A DNA stretch of 40,413 bases from assembly GCA_017553205.1 (NCBI GenBank), contig JAFZMV010000078.1:1-40413 (forward strand), in the 5' to 3' direction. The notes beneath the pieces are model-generated. The model did not search any database, was not told where the DNA came from, and worked only from the letters and a program-made list of their open reading frames with translations. The translations under genes were made by a program, and so were the position numbers. Positions within the stretch are counted from its first letter, which is position 1; every line of letters starts with the position of its first letter. The stretch comes from Selenomonadaceae bacterium (GTDB lineage Bacteria > Bacillota > Negativicutes > Selenomonadales > Selenomonadaceae). Positions 24,301 to 32,347 of the stretch are shown in pieces.

Positions 24301-24368
24301 CTTTTACTCTCTCCTTATTTTTTTTCGGAGTGTAACATTTTAACGCCCGTGATTATTTGCCTGAGAAA
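24301..24368. other. Spacer between ISAs1 remnant and wbaP-like gene
   Basis: No gene. TTTTTTTTCGGAGTGTAACATTTTAACG could include one end of the ISAs1-type element, but no matching inverted end was found on the other side. No terminator is evident for the wbaP-like gene, whose stop codon adjoins this spacer. Confidence 0.25.
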
Positions 24369-25814
24369 CTAGTACGCACCTTTTTCGGCGATAACTGCTT
24401 TCACAGTTTTAAAAAGATACATTATGTCAATCCAGACTGACCAATTTCTGACGTACCAAGTATCCATCGCAACTCGTTCAGCATAAGTCGTGTCACTTCT
24501 TCCGGAAACTTGCCACATTCCTGTGATTCCCGGCAAAACCATATAATATTCTCTGATATTTTCGCCGTAACGTACAATTTCTTTTTCGACAATCGGACGC
24601 GGACCGACTAAACTCATTTCACCGCGAATGACATTCCAAAGTTGCGGCAGTTCGTCTAAACTTGTTCTTCTCAAAAAATTTCCCAACTTAGTAACTCGCG
24701 GATCATTTGTCAGCTTGAAAGATTCTTCCCACTCTTTTTTTGCGTCGGGATTTTCTTCAAGATATTTTTCCAAAACTTTTTCCGCATCTTTAATCATAGT
24801 TTGAAATTTGTAGCAGAAAAATTTTTTTCCGTGCAGACCAACTCTTTTATGCGGGAAAATAATTCTTCCGCGATTATCAACAGCAACGGCAACGGCAATT
24901 ATCAAAATAAACGGCAGAATTAAAAGCCCCCCGAAAATTGTAGCGGTCAAATCAAAAATTCTTTTAAAAATTCGGTTGTATCTTCGCGAAAGATTATTTC
25001 TCAAATTCAGCATTAAAATTTTTTCGCTGAATAAAATTGACGCATCAACTCCAGCCATCGGTGTTCCGATTAAATCAGGCACGAAAGAAATATTTTTTAC
25101 ATGCGGTTGAATATCGGTAATTAAATCTTGAAGTTGTTCTCTGCTGATACCCGGAGCGGCAATTATTACGGTTTGAACTTTCGCCCGCCGAATAATTTTT
25201 CTTGCGTCAGAAAATCCGCCCAAAATTTTAAATTTTTCGGGAAGAATTTCTGAAACGGGATGATCGTCAATCAAGCCGAAAATTTTATATCTGTATCCCA
25301 AATCTTCTTCAGAAAATTTTATAAGACGTTCCGCAGTCAATCCCGCACCAATTATTATGACGGGTTCACAGAAAATATTTTTTCGTTTCAAAAATTTTAA
25401 AATCGCGTAACGAATTATACAGACGTTACACAAAACAAAAATTCCGAACAGAATTATAAAAAGTCTGGACGCTTTCATGCCCGCCTGCAAAAAATAAATA
25501 ATTATGATTGAAGAAATCCAGCCGTAAAAAACCGACAAAAAAATATCCCGCATTGTATCGACTACAGGTTTCATTTGTCGATAAGTTCGCGAATGTCCGA
25601 GAAAAATTAAAAATACAGCAGGAACCCAGCAAAAAATATATTCATTCGGATAAAAATATTCTACGTTATTCCAAAAATCTAAAAAGTTACGGACTGCAAA
25701 CGCAAGATATTCAGTCAGAACTATTCCGACATAATCAAAAAACATAAAGAGAAGCGGTGCAAAAATATCATTGAACCGCTCCGAAAAATTTAAACTTTTC
25801 ATCAACTTATTCAT
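24369..25814 (-). CDS. Undecaprenyl-phosphate sugar phosphotransferase, WbaP/ExoY type
   Basis: A 481-aa polyprenyl-phosphate hexose-1-phosphate transferase. The N-terminal half has about four membrane helices (residues 15-140) and a nucleotide-binding-like fold (IIIGAGLTAERLI). The catalytic C-terminal domain starts near 285: KRIFDLTATIFGGL, the membrane re-entrant segment, FQTMIKDAEK, SLDELPQLWNVIRGEMSLVGPRP, LPGITGMWQVSGRS and DTWYVRNWSVWIDI. It starts surface-polysaccharide or O-antigen synthesis by loading a sugar phosphate onto the lipid carrier; galactose or glucose is typical, but the sugar is not readable from sequence. Its ATG overlaps the previous gene's stop by 8 nt with no own ribosome site, so translation is coupled. 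The ISAs1 remnant lies just downstream. Confidence 0.9.
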   Translation of the reverse strand: MNKLMKSLNFSERFNDIFAPLLFMFFDYVGIVLTEYLAFAVRNFLDFWNNVEYFYPNEYIFCWVPAVFLIFLGHSRTYRQMKPVVDTMRDIFLSVFYGWISSIIIIYFLQAGMKASRLFIILFGIFVLCNVCIIRYAILKFLKRKNIFCEPVIIIGAGLTAERLIKFSEEDLGYRYKIFGLIDDHPVSEILPEKFKILGGFSDARKIIRRAKVQTVIIAAPGISREQLQDLITDIQPHVKNISFVPDLIGTPMAGVDASILFSEKILMLNLRNNLSRRYNRIFKRIFDLTATIFGGLLILPFILIIAVAVAVDNRGRIIFPHKRVGLHGKKFFCYKFQTMIKDAEKVLEKYLEENPDAKKEWEESFKLTNDPRVTKLGNFLRRTSLDELPQLWNVIRGEMSLVGPRPIVEKEIVRYGENIREYYMVLPGITGMWQVSGRSDTTYAERVAMDTWYVRNWSVWIDIMYLFKTVKAVIAEKGAY

Positions 25815-26979
25815 GCATTATAAAAACAACATTCAAATCATCAAGAAATTTTGTCGATTTATTTTCAATCAAAACTTTGTTTGAATCTGCTGTAGAAATT
25901 ACGGGACTGGAATTGAAATTTTTCAAACTTTCGGCTTTTACTACGAGAGGATTTTTTCCCGCACGTTCCGTAACAACTTCATCAATTTCGGTGACGTAAG
26001 CCGCCATTCCTTTTTCGATAATTTTATCGTAGTCAAGATTTTTATCGCCGTAAATTGTTTCGGAATTGTCGTTTTGAATGGTCGGCGACATTACCGGCTG
26101 AAGATTAAGTTCACGGCAATCAATGACCAAGCCTGTATAATTTCCGTCAACTTTCGCCGAAGAAACTTTATCATCAGATGACTTGACAGTTTCGACTTTC
26201 GGAACTTGAACTTGTGGGACAGTCGGAGTCGTTACCTGCGGAACTGTGGGCGGTTGAAGTTGCGGGACTGTCGGAAATTTAACTTGAGGCTGTGCAGGAG
26301 TGACAACTTGCGGAGGTTGAATAATTGAGGGCTGATTTATTTTAGGAAGTGAAGTACCGCTGATATTTGACAAAGGCACAAAAGTATTTTCCGAGTAAAT
26401 TGAACTCATCGGAACTTTATTGACTGTGACATCTGCCGCACCTTTCACAATAATATCAACTCTTTGTTTCATTGGAGTTGTCGAAGTGTAAGCGGGAACA
26501 GTCGGAGCAACTGTGCGGACAGGTTCAGGAAAAGCAATTTTTTGTGCGGGTTTTTCAAAAACTACTCCCGCCAAAGAATTTACCTGACCAAAAAGCGGCA
26601 TTTGCATTGTGACTTCATAACCGCCACCGGAAATTTCTCTTTCCGAAATCGGCTGAACTCCTTTAATAACTGCATCAACTTTTGTCTTGATAATATCGGA
26701 AACTAAAGTCATGCTGTTTACGGTGGTTTCTCCCGAAACTTTTACGCCGTTTACAACTTCTGCAAGTTGTCTGTAAGCCTCTGCAGTTGCCGCACGTTTT
26801 GCAAGTTGTTTTGCTTGTTCGGGCGGATAATTTCCTGACGGAGCAAATCCCATGCCCTTGACTGTTATAACATGTCTTGCCCAGTCGATTGAAGTTGACG
26901 CGGCTGAAGTTTTTCCCGCCGTCAAAGTCAAAATAAAAATTGCGGCGAGAAACATTGAAAAAATTTTAAACGTTCTCAT
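25807..26979 (-). CDS. Exported LPP20-like protein with proline-rich linker
   Basis: A 390-aa protein. A signal peptide (residues 1-22, likely cleavage after GKTSA) has no lipobox. Residues 24-135 resemble the LPP20/FlgP-like domain: WARHVITVKGMGFAP, then a helix AKRAATAEAYRQLAEVVNGV and GYEVTMQMPLFG. A Pro/Gln/Val/Thr linker with VPQ and PTVPQV repeats covers about 210-270. The C-terminal 110 residues form another small domain (YTGLVIDCRELNLQPV). The start at 26979 follows GGCAGGAAAG; the open frame is twelve codons longer. It overlaps the sugar transferase, which suggests an envelope role coupled to polysaccharide assembly. The protein may attach to the outer membrane or wall; function unknown. 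Confidence 0.75.
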   Translation of the reverse strand: MRTFKIFSMFLAAIFILTLTAGKTSAASTSIDWARHVITVKGMGFAPSGNYPPEQAKQLAKRAATAEAYRQLAEVVNGVKVSGETTVNSMTLVSDIIKTKVDAVIKGVQPISEREISGGGYEVTMQMPLFGQVNSLAGVVFEKPAQKIAFPEPVRTVAPTVPAYTSTTPMKQRVDIIVKGAADVTVNKVPMSSIYSENTFVPLSNISGTSLPKINQPSIIQPPQVVTPAQPQVKFPTVPQLQPPTVPQVTTPTVPQVQVPKVETVKSSDDKVSSAKVDGNYTGLVIDCRELNLQPVMSPTIQNDNSETIYGDKNLDYDKIIEKGMAAYVTEIDEVVTERAGKNPLVVKAESLKNFNSSPVISTADSNKVLIENKSTKFLDDLNVVFIMHE

Positions 26980-27013
26980 TTTACTTTCCTGCCTTTCAAA
27001 AAAATTTTGCAAC

Positions 27014-27042
27014 ATGATAAACGAAATGTTGATTTATTTCAA
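27014..27042 (-). promoter_or_regulatory. Promoter of the LPP20-like / sugar transferase operon
   Basis: On the minus strand TTGAAA (27042-27037) and TATCAT (27019-27014) are spaced by 17 bp, 34 nt before the start codon. Confidence 0.75.
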
Positions 27043-27107
27043 TTATCGACAAAATTTTTAAAAATACATTAGATTTTTCATTTTTCCATGAACTTTAATT
27101 TAAGAAT

Positions 27108-27137
27108 TTTGAAATAAAGAAAATTTTTTGATACAAT
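27108..27137 (+). promoter_or_regulatory. Promoter of the queF operon
   Basis: TTGAAA (27108-27113) and TACAAT (27132-27137) with 18-bp spacing, about 40 nt before the queF start. The leader is too short for a preQ1 riboswitch plus expression platform, and I saw none. Confidence 0.65.
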
Positions 27138-27178
27138 TACACAGAATTTTTAAAAGTTTTGAAAGGAAGTTTTTTGTT

Positions 27179-27619
27179 TTGAAAGAGTTAAAAAGTCTTG
27201 GAAAAGTTACAAATTATCTTTTTGATTATTCTCCCGAAGTTTTGGAGGCTATCAACAACGAACACGAAAGAAATTATTTCGTTAAACTTACCAGCGAAGA
27301 ATTTACCTGCGTTTGTCCCGTTACTCATCAGCCTGACTTTGCAAAAATTAAAGTTCGTTACATTCCCGATAAAAAACTTGTCGAGAGTAAAAGTTTTAAA
27401 CTTTATTTGACGAGCTACAGAAACACGGGAATTTTTCATGAAGATGTCGTAAACAGAATTGCCGACGATTTAATTAAACTTTTAGACCCGAAATATTTGG
27501 AAGTCGAAGGCAATTTCAGTGTACGCGGCGGAATTGCGATTGAACCTTTTGCAAATTTTGGACGCGGAGAATTTGAAGAACTTGCAAAAAATCGTCTGGC
27601 ACATCATGACATGGAGTGA
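27179..27619 (+). CDS. queF: NADPH-dependent 7-cyano-7-deazaguanine (preQ0) reductase
   Basis: A 146-aa type I QueF. The catalytic Cys46 is in FTCVCPVTHQPDFA, and the QueF motif region reads ESKSFKLYLTSYRNTGIFHEDV. It reduces preQ0 to preQ1 with two NADPH, the step before insertion into tRNA as queuosine. The frame is open 17 codons further upstream, but TTG at 27179 has AAAGGAAG 9 nt upstream and fits the family length. queC, queD and queE are not in the window. It is the first gene of a four-gene plus-strand run. Confidence 0.93.
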   Translation: MKELKSLGKVTNYLFDYSPEVLEAINNEHERNYFVKLTSEEFTCVCPVTHQPDFAKIKVRYIPDKKLVESKSFKLYLTSYRNTGIFHEDVVNRIADDLIKLLDPKYLEVEGNFSVRGGIAIEPFANFGRGEFEELAKNRLAHHDME

Positions 27620-27626
27620 AAAAATT

Positions 27627-28472
27627 TTGAAACAAAAAAAAATTGCTCTGATAAATGACGTTACAGGTTTTGGACGCTGTTCGGTAGCGGTTGAACTTCC
27701 GATAATTTCCGCAATGAAAATTCAAGTCTGTCCGTTGCCGACTGCGATTTTGTCTGTTCATACGGGCTTTGAAAATTATTTTTTGGACGATTTTAAAGAC
27801 AGAATGAAAAATTATATTGACAGCTGGAATAAAAATAATTTGGAATTTGACGGAATTGCAACGGGATTTTTCGGCTCAGCTGAACAAATTGAAATTGTCG
27901 AAGATTTTTTAAAAAATTCTTCCGCACTTGTTATGATTGATCCTGTCATGGGAGATCACGGAAAAATTTATAAATCTTATACCCGCGAAATGTGCAGGAA
28001 AATGAAAAATCTTTTGCCGTTTGCCGATTTGGTTACGCCGAATTTAACTGAGGCTTGCGAACTTTTAAATATTTCTTATCCTGAAAACGGAATTATTTCT
28101 GATTCTGATTTGGCAACGATGGCGGCGAATATTTCCGCAAAAACTCGCGGCGGAAAAGTTGTAATCACCGGTGTTAATTTGGATTTTGACAGCAGAGAAA
28201 ATATTTCTAATTTCGTTTATGACGGCGGAAAAATTGATATTGTTACTTCAAAAAAATTGGGCGGTGACAGGTCGGGAACGGGCGACGTATTTTTTGCAGT
28301 TGTTGCCGCGTCTTTTATGAACGGAGAAAATTTATTAAACTCTGTCAAAAAATCGGCGGACTTTGTGACTAAATGTATTCTTCATGCTGAAAAATTAAAT
28401 CTTGCATGGAATTGGGGTTTGCCGTTTGAAGAATTTTTGACGGAATTAAATTTTAAAAATGAGGTGATGTGA
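27627..28472 (+). CDS. Pyridoxal/pyridoxamine kinase (PdxK/PdxY-like)
   Basis: A 281-aa ribokinase-fold kinase. INDVTGFGRCSVAVELPIISAMKI, PLPTAILSVHTGF, DPVMGDHGK, TPNLTEA and the ATP/anion-hole motif GGDRSGTGDVFFA are diagnostic of the pyridoxamine kinase group common in Bacillota. It phosphorylates vitamin B6 vitamers in the salvage route to pyridoxal phosphate. The start is TTG at 27627, 7 nt after queF, whose last codons carry the GGAG site. The frame is open far upstream inside queF, which is a shadow. Its stop overlaps the GTG/ATG region of the next gene. Confidence 0.9.
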   Translation: MKQKKIALINDVTGFGRCSVAVELPIISAMKIQVCPLPTAILSVHTGFENYFLDDFKDRMKNYIDSWNKNNLEFDGIATGFFGSAEQIEIVEDFLKNSSALVMIDPVMGDHGKIYKSYTREMCRKMKNLLPFADLVTPNLTEACELLNISYPENGIISDSDLATMAANISAKTRGGKVVITGVNLDFDSRENISNFVYDGGKIDIVTSKKLGGDRSGTGDVFFAVVAASFMNGENLLNSVKKSADFVTKCILHAEKLNLAWNWGLPFEEFLTELNFKNEVM

Positions 28473-28474
28473 AT

Positions 28475-29608
28475 ATGATTTTAAAATTTTTCAGTTTTGC
28501 CGCGATTATTTTTCTTGTCGCATCTGTTTTCGGACTTGTTTCAAATTATGATTTTAAAGCTAAAGCCGAAAATTTTGCCGCAGAAAATGTTGAGGAAAAA
28601 CTTGATCCGATTGAAGAACTTTTAAAAAATATGACGCTTGAAGAAAAAATCGGGCAGATGTTTGTTGTCGGAGTGCCGGGAAAAACCGCAGACGAAAATA
28701 CAAAAATTTTGTTCGATAAATGTCATTTCGGCGGAGTAATTTTTTTTGATAAGAACATGGACGACAAAACGCAGGTGAAAAATTTTTCCGATGAACTTCA
28801 GAAAATCGGCGGGCAAAAATTTCCGTTATTCATTGCGTTGGACGAGGAGGGCGGAAGAGTTGCCAGAATGAAACATGCTTTAATTCCGCCACTCTCTCAA
28901 GAAGAAATCGGGAGTACTGGAGATTTTAACCTTGCAAAAATTACTGCAGAAAGTATTTCCAGAGATTTGAAGGAAATCGGAGTAAATATAAATTTTGCTC
29001 CCGTTGCCGATGTCGGAACAAATGACACGAGAAGTTTTTCAAAAAATGCTGAAAAAGTTTCTGAATTTGTTTCCAATGCCGCACAAGGTTACGAGCTTGA
29101 AAAAATGTTTTATTGTCTGAAACATTTTCCCGGACTCGGACGCGGAAAAATTGATACTCATCAAGATATTTCTTCCGTTGACGCTGACAAAGAAACTTTA
29201 TTTGCAGAAGATTTACTTCCATTCAGCAAAATTATTTTCGAGCGTGACAATTCAAATTTCATGGTCATGGTCGGTCATTTAAAATATCTTTCAATAGATC
29301 CCGAAAATGCGGCTAGTTTATCTTATGAAATTATTACAAATATTTTGCGGAAAGATTTAAATTTTCAGGGCGTTGTAATTACTGATGATTTAAATATGGG
29401 TGCGGTGGCGAATTATGACAAAATAGAAAATCTTGCGGTAAAATCTATAAAAGCCGGTGCCGATATTGTTTTGATTTGTCACGAATACGAGGCAGAGCCG
29501 AAATCTTTTGAAAATGTTTTAAATGCCGTCAAAAAAGGTGAAATTTCTGAAGAGAGAATTAACGAATCTGTTCGCAGAATTTTGAAAATGAAAACAAAAG
29601 TGAAGTGA
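28475..29608 (+). CDS. nagZ: Glycoside hydrolase family 3 beta-N-acetylglucosaminidase (NagZ-like)
   Basis: A 377-aa protein. One hydrophobic N-terminal helix (residues 2-22) should anchor or export it. The GH3 barrel follows: MTLEEKIGQMFVVGVPG, DEEGGRVARM, NFAPVADV, KHFPGLGRGKIDTHQD with the His/Asp general-acid loop of the NagZ subgroup, and VITDDLNMGAV with the nucleophile Asp. It removes GlcNAc from muropeptides during wall recycling. E. coli NagZ is cytoplasmic; the N-terminal helix here implies action outside the membrane, as for Bacillus NagZ. GTG 28469 is possible, but AGGTGAT favours ATG 28475. Confidence 0.9.
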   Translation: MILKFFSFAAIIFLVASVFGLVSNYDFKAKAENFAAENVEEKLDPIEELLKNMTLEEKIGQMFVVGVPGKTADENTKILFDKCHFGGVIFFDKNMDDKTQVKNFSDELQKIGGQKFPLFIALDEEGGRVARMKHALIPPLSQEEIGSTGDFNLAKITAESISRDLKEIGVNINFAPVADVGTNDTRSFSKNAEKVSEFVSNAAQGYELEKMFYCLKHFPGLGRGKIDTHQDISSVDADKETLFAEDLLPFSKIIFERDNSNFMVMVGHLKYLSIDPENAASLSYEIITNILRKDLNFQGVVITDDLNMGAVANYDKIENLAVKSIKAGADIVLICHEYEAEPKSFENVLNAVKKGEISEERINESVRRILKMKTKVK

Positions 29609-29612
29609 TAAA

Positions 29613-30095
29613 ATGAAAATTGGAATACTTAGCGATACTCATGGAAACTGGGATTCAGTTGACAATGTTGTATGCAACGCAGGAAAAATTGATATGTGGC
29701 TCCATTGCGGCGACTGTGTTCCCGATGCAGAATATTTGCAAGATTTAGTTTCTGCTCCGGTTTATTTTGTTGCGGGGAACTGTGACTGGCCGACAAGTGA
29801 GGCATGCTACGAAAGAATTATCGACGCAGAAGGTCACAGAATTTTTTTGACGCATGGTCATAATTACGGAGTAAGACACACTCAAGAATATGTTGCAGAG
29901 GCGGCTGAAAGTCAACGGGCTGATATTGTTGTCTACGGGCATACTCATATAGTGGACTATACGCCCGGTTCTCTTCTGATTTTAAATCCCGGAAGTGCAT
30001 CGCGTCCAAGAGATGATAAACGGGGTTCGTTTATGATAATGGAATTATTTAGAAATGTTGAACCGCAAATTACAATTATTCGTTTAAAAAAATGA
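29613..30095 (+). CDS. YfcE/MJ0936-type metallophosphodiesterase
   Basis: A 160-aa calcineurin-like phosphodiesterase of the small YfcE group. Metal ligands are in GILSDTHGNWDSV, LHCGDC, VAGNCDW, THGHNYGV and YGHTHIVDY, followed by LNPGSASRPR. Relatives hydrolyse artificial phosphodiesters in vitro; the cellular substrate is unsettled. The ATG is four nt after nagZ's stop. It ends two nt from the convergent murG stop codon, with only a weak AAAAATGA/TCATTTTT palindrome there, so read-through antisense to murG is possible. Confidence 0.9.
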   Translation: MKIGILSDTHGNWDSVDNVVCNAGKIDMWLHCGDCVPDAEYLQDLVSAPVYFVAGNCDWPTSEACYERIIDAEGHRIFLTHGHNYGVRHTQEYVAEAAESQRADIVVYGHTHIVDYTPGSLLILNPGSASRPRDDKRGSFMIMELFRNVEPQITIIRLKK

Positions 30096-30097
30096 AA

Positions 30098-31207
30098 TCA
30101 TTTTTCCGATAACTTTAAAATTAAATCAGAAATTTCTTCAGCTGCCTGAGATCTGCCGAGTTTTAAACTTGCGGCGGACATTTTTTTTAATTCGTCGGGA
30201 TTTTTTAAAAGTTCGTCAAGTTGTTCAGATAAAATTTCTGAAGTCAAATTTTTATTCAAAATCATTTTTGCCGCTCCGCCGTCAACTAAGACTTTCGCGT
30301 TAAATTCCTGATGATTTTCTGCAGCGTAAGGATATGGAATTAAAATTGAAGGAATTCCGCGTGCAGTAAGTTCAGCAAGTCCAGTTGCTCCCGCTCTGAA
30401 AATTGCCAAATCCGCCATCGCCATTGCTTGAGGCATGTTGTAAAGATAGGGGACAATTTTTATATTCGGGTTGTCGAAATCAAAATCCGCGTCTTTTAAT
30501 TTCTGCGTGACGGAATCAAATTCAGTTTTTCCCGTGACATGAAGAAATTGAGCAGAATTTTTTTTTGCCGCGTTTATTAAAACTTCAACCATTGCATTAT
30601 TTATACTTCTTGCTCCGCGACTTCCTCCCGAAATTAAAATTACAGGTTTATCTTCAGTGAAATTAAATTCTTTCAAGCCGTCAGATTTTTTTGCAGTCAA
30701 AACTTCTGCACGAATAGGATTGCCCGTGTAAACAGTTTTTTCAGCGGGAAATTTTTTCAGTGCAAGAGTTGAACCGACAGCAATTTTTGTGACGAACTTA
30801 GACAAAATTTTATTTGTAACTCCTGCAACTGCATTTTGTTCTTGAATCAGCGAAGGAATTTTTTTTAAACTTGCCGCTAACAAAATCGGGCCACAGACAT
30901 AACCGCCCGTCCCGACTACTACATCAGGCTGAAAATCTTCTATAATTTTTCCTGCCTGTTTGACGCTTAACAAAGCATTTGCCGCCCGCTTAATATTTTC
31001 CAGAGTAAAACGACGCTCAAAACCGCCTTCCAAATTCAGTGCGGTGAAATTTATTCCCGCTTTAGGAACAATATCTGATTCTAACCCAAGTTCTGTACCG
31101 ACATATAAAATTTCTGCATCGGGAGATTTTTTTTTGACAGTATCAATTAAAGTCAATGCGGGATAAATATGACCGCCTGTCCCTCCGCCTGAAAAAATTA
31201 TCTTCAT
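30098..31207 (-). CDS. murG: UDP-GlcNAc:undecaprenyl-pyrophosphoryl-MurNAc-pentapeptide GlcNAc transferase
   Basis: A 369-aa GT28 glycosyltransferase that converts lipid I to lipid II on the inner face of the membrane. The motifs are the N-terminal GGGTGGHIYPALTL, QEQNAVAGVTNKIL, GSRGARSINNAM, and the donor-binding FRAGATGLAELTARGIPSILIPYPYAAENHQ. The ATG follows GGAGGGAAAG. It stands alone, away from any division and cell-wall gene cluster, as murC-ddl does, showing that the usual dcw cluster is dispersed here. Confidence 0.97.
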   Translation of the reverse strand: MKIIFSGGGTGGHIYPALTLIDTVKKKSPDAEILYVGTELGLESDIVPKAGINFTALNLEGGFERRFTLENIKRAANALLSVKQAGKIIEDFQPDVVVGTGGYVCGPILLAASLKKIPSLIQEQNAVAGVTNKILSKFVTKIAVGSTLALKKFPAEKTVYTGNPIRAEVLTAKKSDGLKEFNFTEDKPVILISGGSRGARSINNAMVEVLINAAKKNSAQFLHVTGKTEFDSVTQKLKDADFDFDNPNIKIVPYLYNMPQAMAMADLAIFRAGATGLAELTARGIPSILIPYPYAAENHQEFNAKVLVDGGAAKMILNKNLTSEILSEQLDELLKNPDELKKMSAASLKLGRSQAAEEISDLILKLSEK

Positions 31208-31245
31208 GAAAAACTTTCCCTCCGTATTTAAAATTATTTTTGAAA

Positions 31246-31275
31246 ATTATACGCAACACCTTGTCGAATCGTCAA
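31246..31275 (-). promoter_or_regulatory. Promoter of murG
   Basis: On the minus strand TTGACG (31275-31270) and TATAAT (31251-31246) with 18-bp spacing, 38 nt before the start codon. Confidence 0.8.
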
Positions 31276-31326
31276 GTATAAGCAATATTCGAAAATTTTT
31301 TTCCATGTCAAAAACCTTATTTTTAG

Positions 31327-31354
31327 TTGCAAAGTGCAGGAAGTTTGATATAAT
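31327..31354 (+). promoter_or_regulatory. Promoter of the helical-protein / TrkH operon
   Basis: TTGCAA (31327-31332) and TATAAT (31349-31354) with 16-bp spacing; the -10 is extended (TGATATAAT). The start codon is 31 nt downstream. Confidence 0.8.
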
Positions 31355-31385
31355 TTTTGTAACTTATTGAAAAGGAGAAATTTTG

Positions 31386-31769
31386 ATGGCGACGATTGAC
31401 AGATTTAAAGATGCACTGGCGAGCGGAATTGCTTTATCTGACGGCGAACAACTTGTCCCGCTTACTGCCCAGATGAAATATGATTATTTGGCGGCTGTTC
31501 ATACCATGGATCAGCTTTTAAATTTGAGCGAAGAATTTAAATCCAGAAAAAAACGCCGCAATTCTTTCAAAGAAAAAATTTCCAACGCCTGCAAAATGTC
31601 CATGAAAAAAATTGCTGACAGCGGAGAAATTTTGACTACAAAACAAATTGATAACGCGATTAAAATTCTGAGAGATTGCCGTGACGAACTTCTTAAAATT
31701 GAAAGTGTTGCTCAGGAAAGTGAAAAACTCGAAAAATTTATCGCGGACGGAGTTTCTGCAGGACACTGA
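31386..31769 (+). CDS. Small helical protein, unknown function
   Basis: A 127-aa cytoplasmic protein predicted to be almost entirely helical. It has an aromatic-poor N-terminus (TIDRFKDALASGIALSDGEQL), a basic middle (KSRKKRRNSFKEKI) and a coiled-coil-like end (QIDNAIKILRDCRDELLKIES). I do not recognise the family. The ATG at 31386 has AAAGGAG upstream; a TTG three bases earlier is less likely. It has its own strong promoter and is separated by a repeat copy from the next gene. The charged middle could touch nucleic acid, but nothing proves it. Confidence 0.7.
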   Translation: MATIDRFKDALASGIALSDGEQLVPLTAQMKYDYLAAVHTMDQLLNLSEEFKSRKKRRNSFKEKISNACKMSMKKIADSGEILTTKQIDNAIKILRDCRDELLKIESVAQESEKLEKFIADGVSAGH

Positions 31770-31775
31770 AATAAT

Positions 31776-31824
31776 TTGGAATGAGGAATTAGGAATGAGG
31801 AATTTTTAGTACACATTCCTAATT
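31776..31824. repeat. Dispersed AATTAGGAAT repeat, copy 4 (hairpin form)
   Basis: AATTAGGAATG (31787-31797) pairs perfectly with CATTCCTAATT (31814-31824), an 11-bp stem around a 16-nt loop. It begins seven nt after the upstream stop codon. Confidence 0.85.
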
Positions 31825-31852
31825 TTTTAATTGAATGAAAGGAAATTTTTTT

Positions 31853-32347
31853 ATGTTCAGAAAAATGCGGCGTGAAAAATGCGAACTCGAAAAAGAAACT
31901 GCAGAAAAAATTTTGACTGAAGGACTTTTCGGAGTACTGGCACTTTCAGGCGATGACGGATATTCTTATGCAGTGCCGATAAATTATGCGACGGAAAATA
32001 ACAAAATTTATTTTCACAGTGCGATTGAAGGTCATAAACTCGACGCGATAAAAAATAATGAAAAAGTTTCTTTCTGTGTAGTCGGTCAACATGAAGTCGT
32101 TGCGGAAAAATTTACAAGCTATTACACAAGTGCTATCGCTTTCGGAAAAATAAAAATTCTGGAGGACGACTCAGAAAAAATTCACGGTCTTGAACTTCTT
32201 GCAAAAAAATTTTCTCCAGAAATTGACATTGATTACAAAGAAAAAATTATTCATGAAAAATTAAATGCAACTGCCGTTATGGTTTTGGAAATTGAACATT
32301 TGACAGGCAAGGCGGCTCGTGAACTGATTCGACAAGGTTTGAAATGA
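31853..32347 (+). CDS. Pyridoxamine 5'-phosphate oxidase-fold protein (NimA-like flavoprotein)
   Basis: A 164-aa split-barrel protein. MRREKCELEKETAEKIL at the N-terminus, GVLALSGDDGYSYAVPINY, KIYFHSAIEGHKLDAI and KVSFCVVGQHEVV match the family that includes NimA 5-nitroimidazole reductases and flavin/F420-type oxidoreductases. FMN binding is likely; the substrate is unknown, so a nitroimidazole resistance role should not be assumed. The ATG at 31853 has AAAGGAA upstream; an in-frame ATG six codons earlier covers that site. Its stop overlaps the trkH start by four nt (ATGA), giving translational coupling. Confidence 0.85.
   Translation: MFRKMRREKCELEKETAEKILTEGLFGVLALSGDDGYSYAVPINYATENNKIYFHSAIEGHKLDAIKNNEKVSFCVVGQHEVVAEKFTSYYTSAIAFGKIKILEDDSEKIHGLELLAKKFSPEIDIDYKEKIIHEKLNATAVMVLEIEHLTGKAARELIRQGLK

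Noticed and set aside
25426-25632. Overlapping open frames opposite wbaP, murC-ddl, ribF, kinase and other genes
   Set aside because: They are rich in Phe, Cys, Arg and Ser from complementing AT-rich codons, lack ribosome sites, and lie fully inside genes with clear motifs.
27128-27178. Longer N-terminus of queF
   Set aside because: The extension overlaps the predicted promoter and transcription start, and AAAGGAAG sits before TTG 27179.
27519-27626. Longer pyridoxamine kinase starting inside queF
   Set aside because: The in-frame extension is a shadow of queF coding sequence; homology begins at the INDVTGFGRCS motif just after 27627.
30085-30106. Intrinsic terminator between yfcE-like gene and murG
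   Set aside because: AAAAATGA/TCATTTTT is a palindrome with a 2-nt loop and only A-T-rich pairs; too weak to call.
31853-32347. Nitroimidazole resistance gene (nim)
   Set aside because: The fold is shared by many flavoproteins; no Nim-specific evidence can be read from the sequence.
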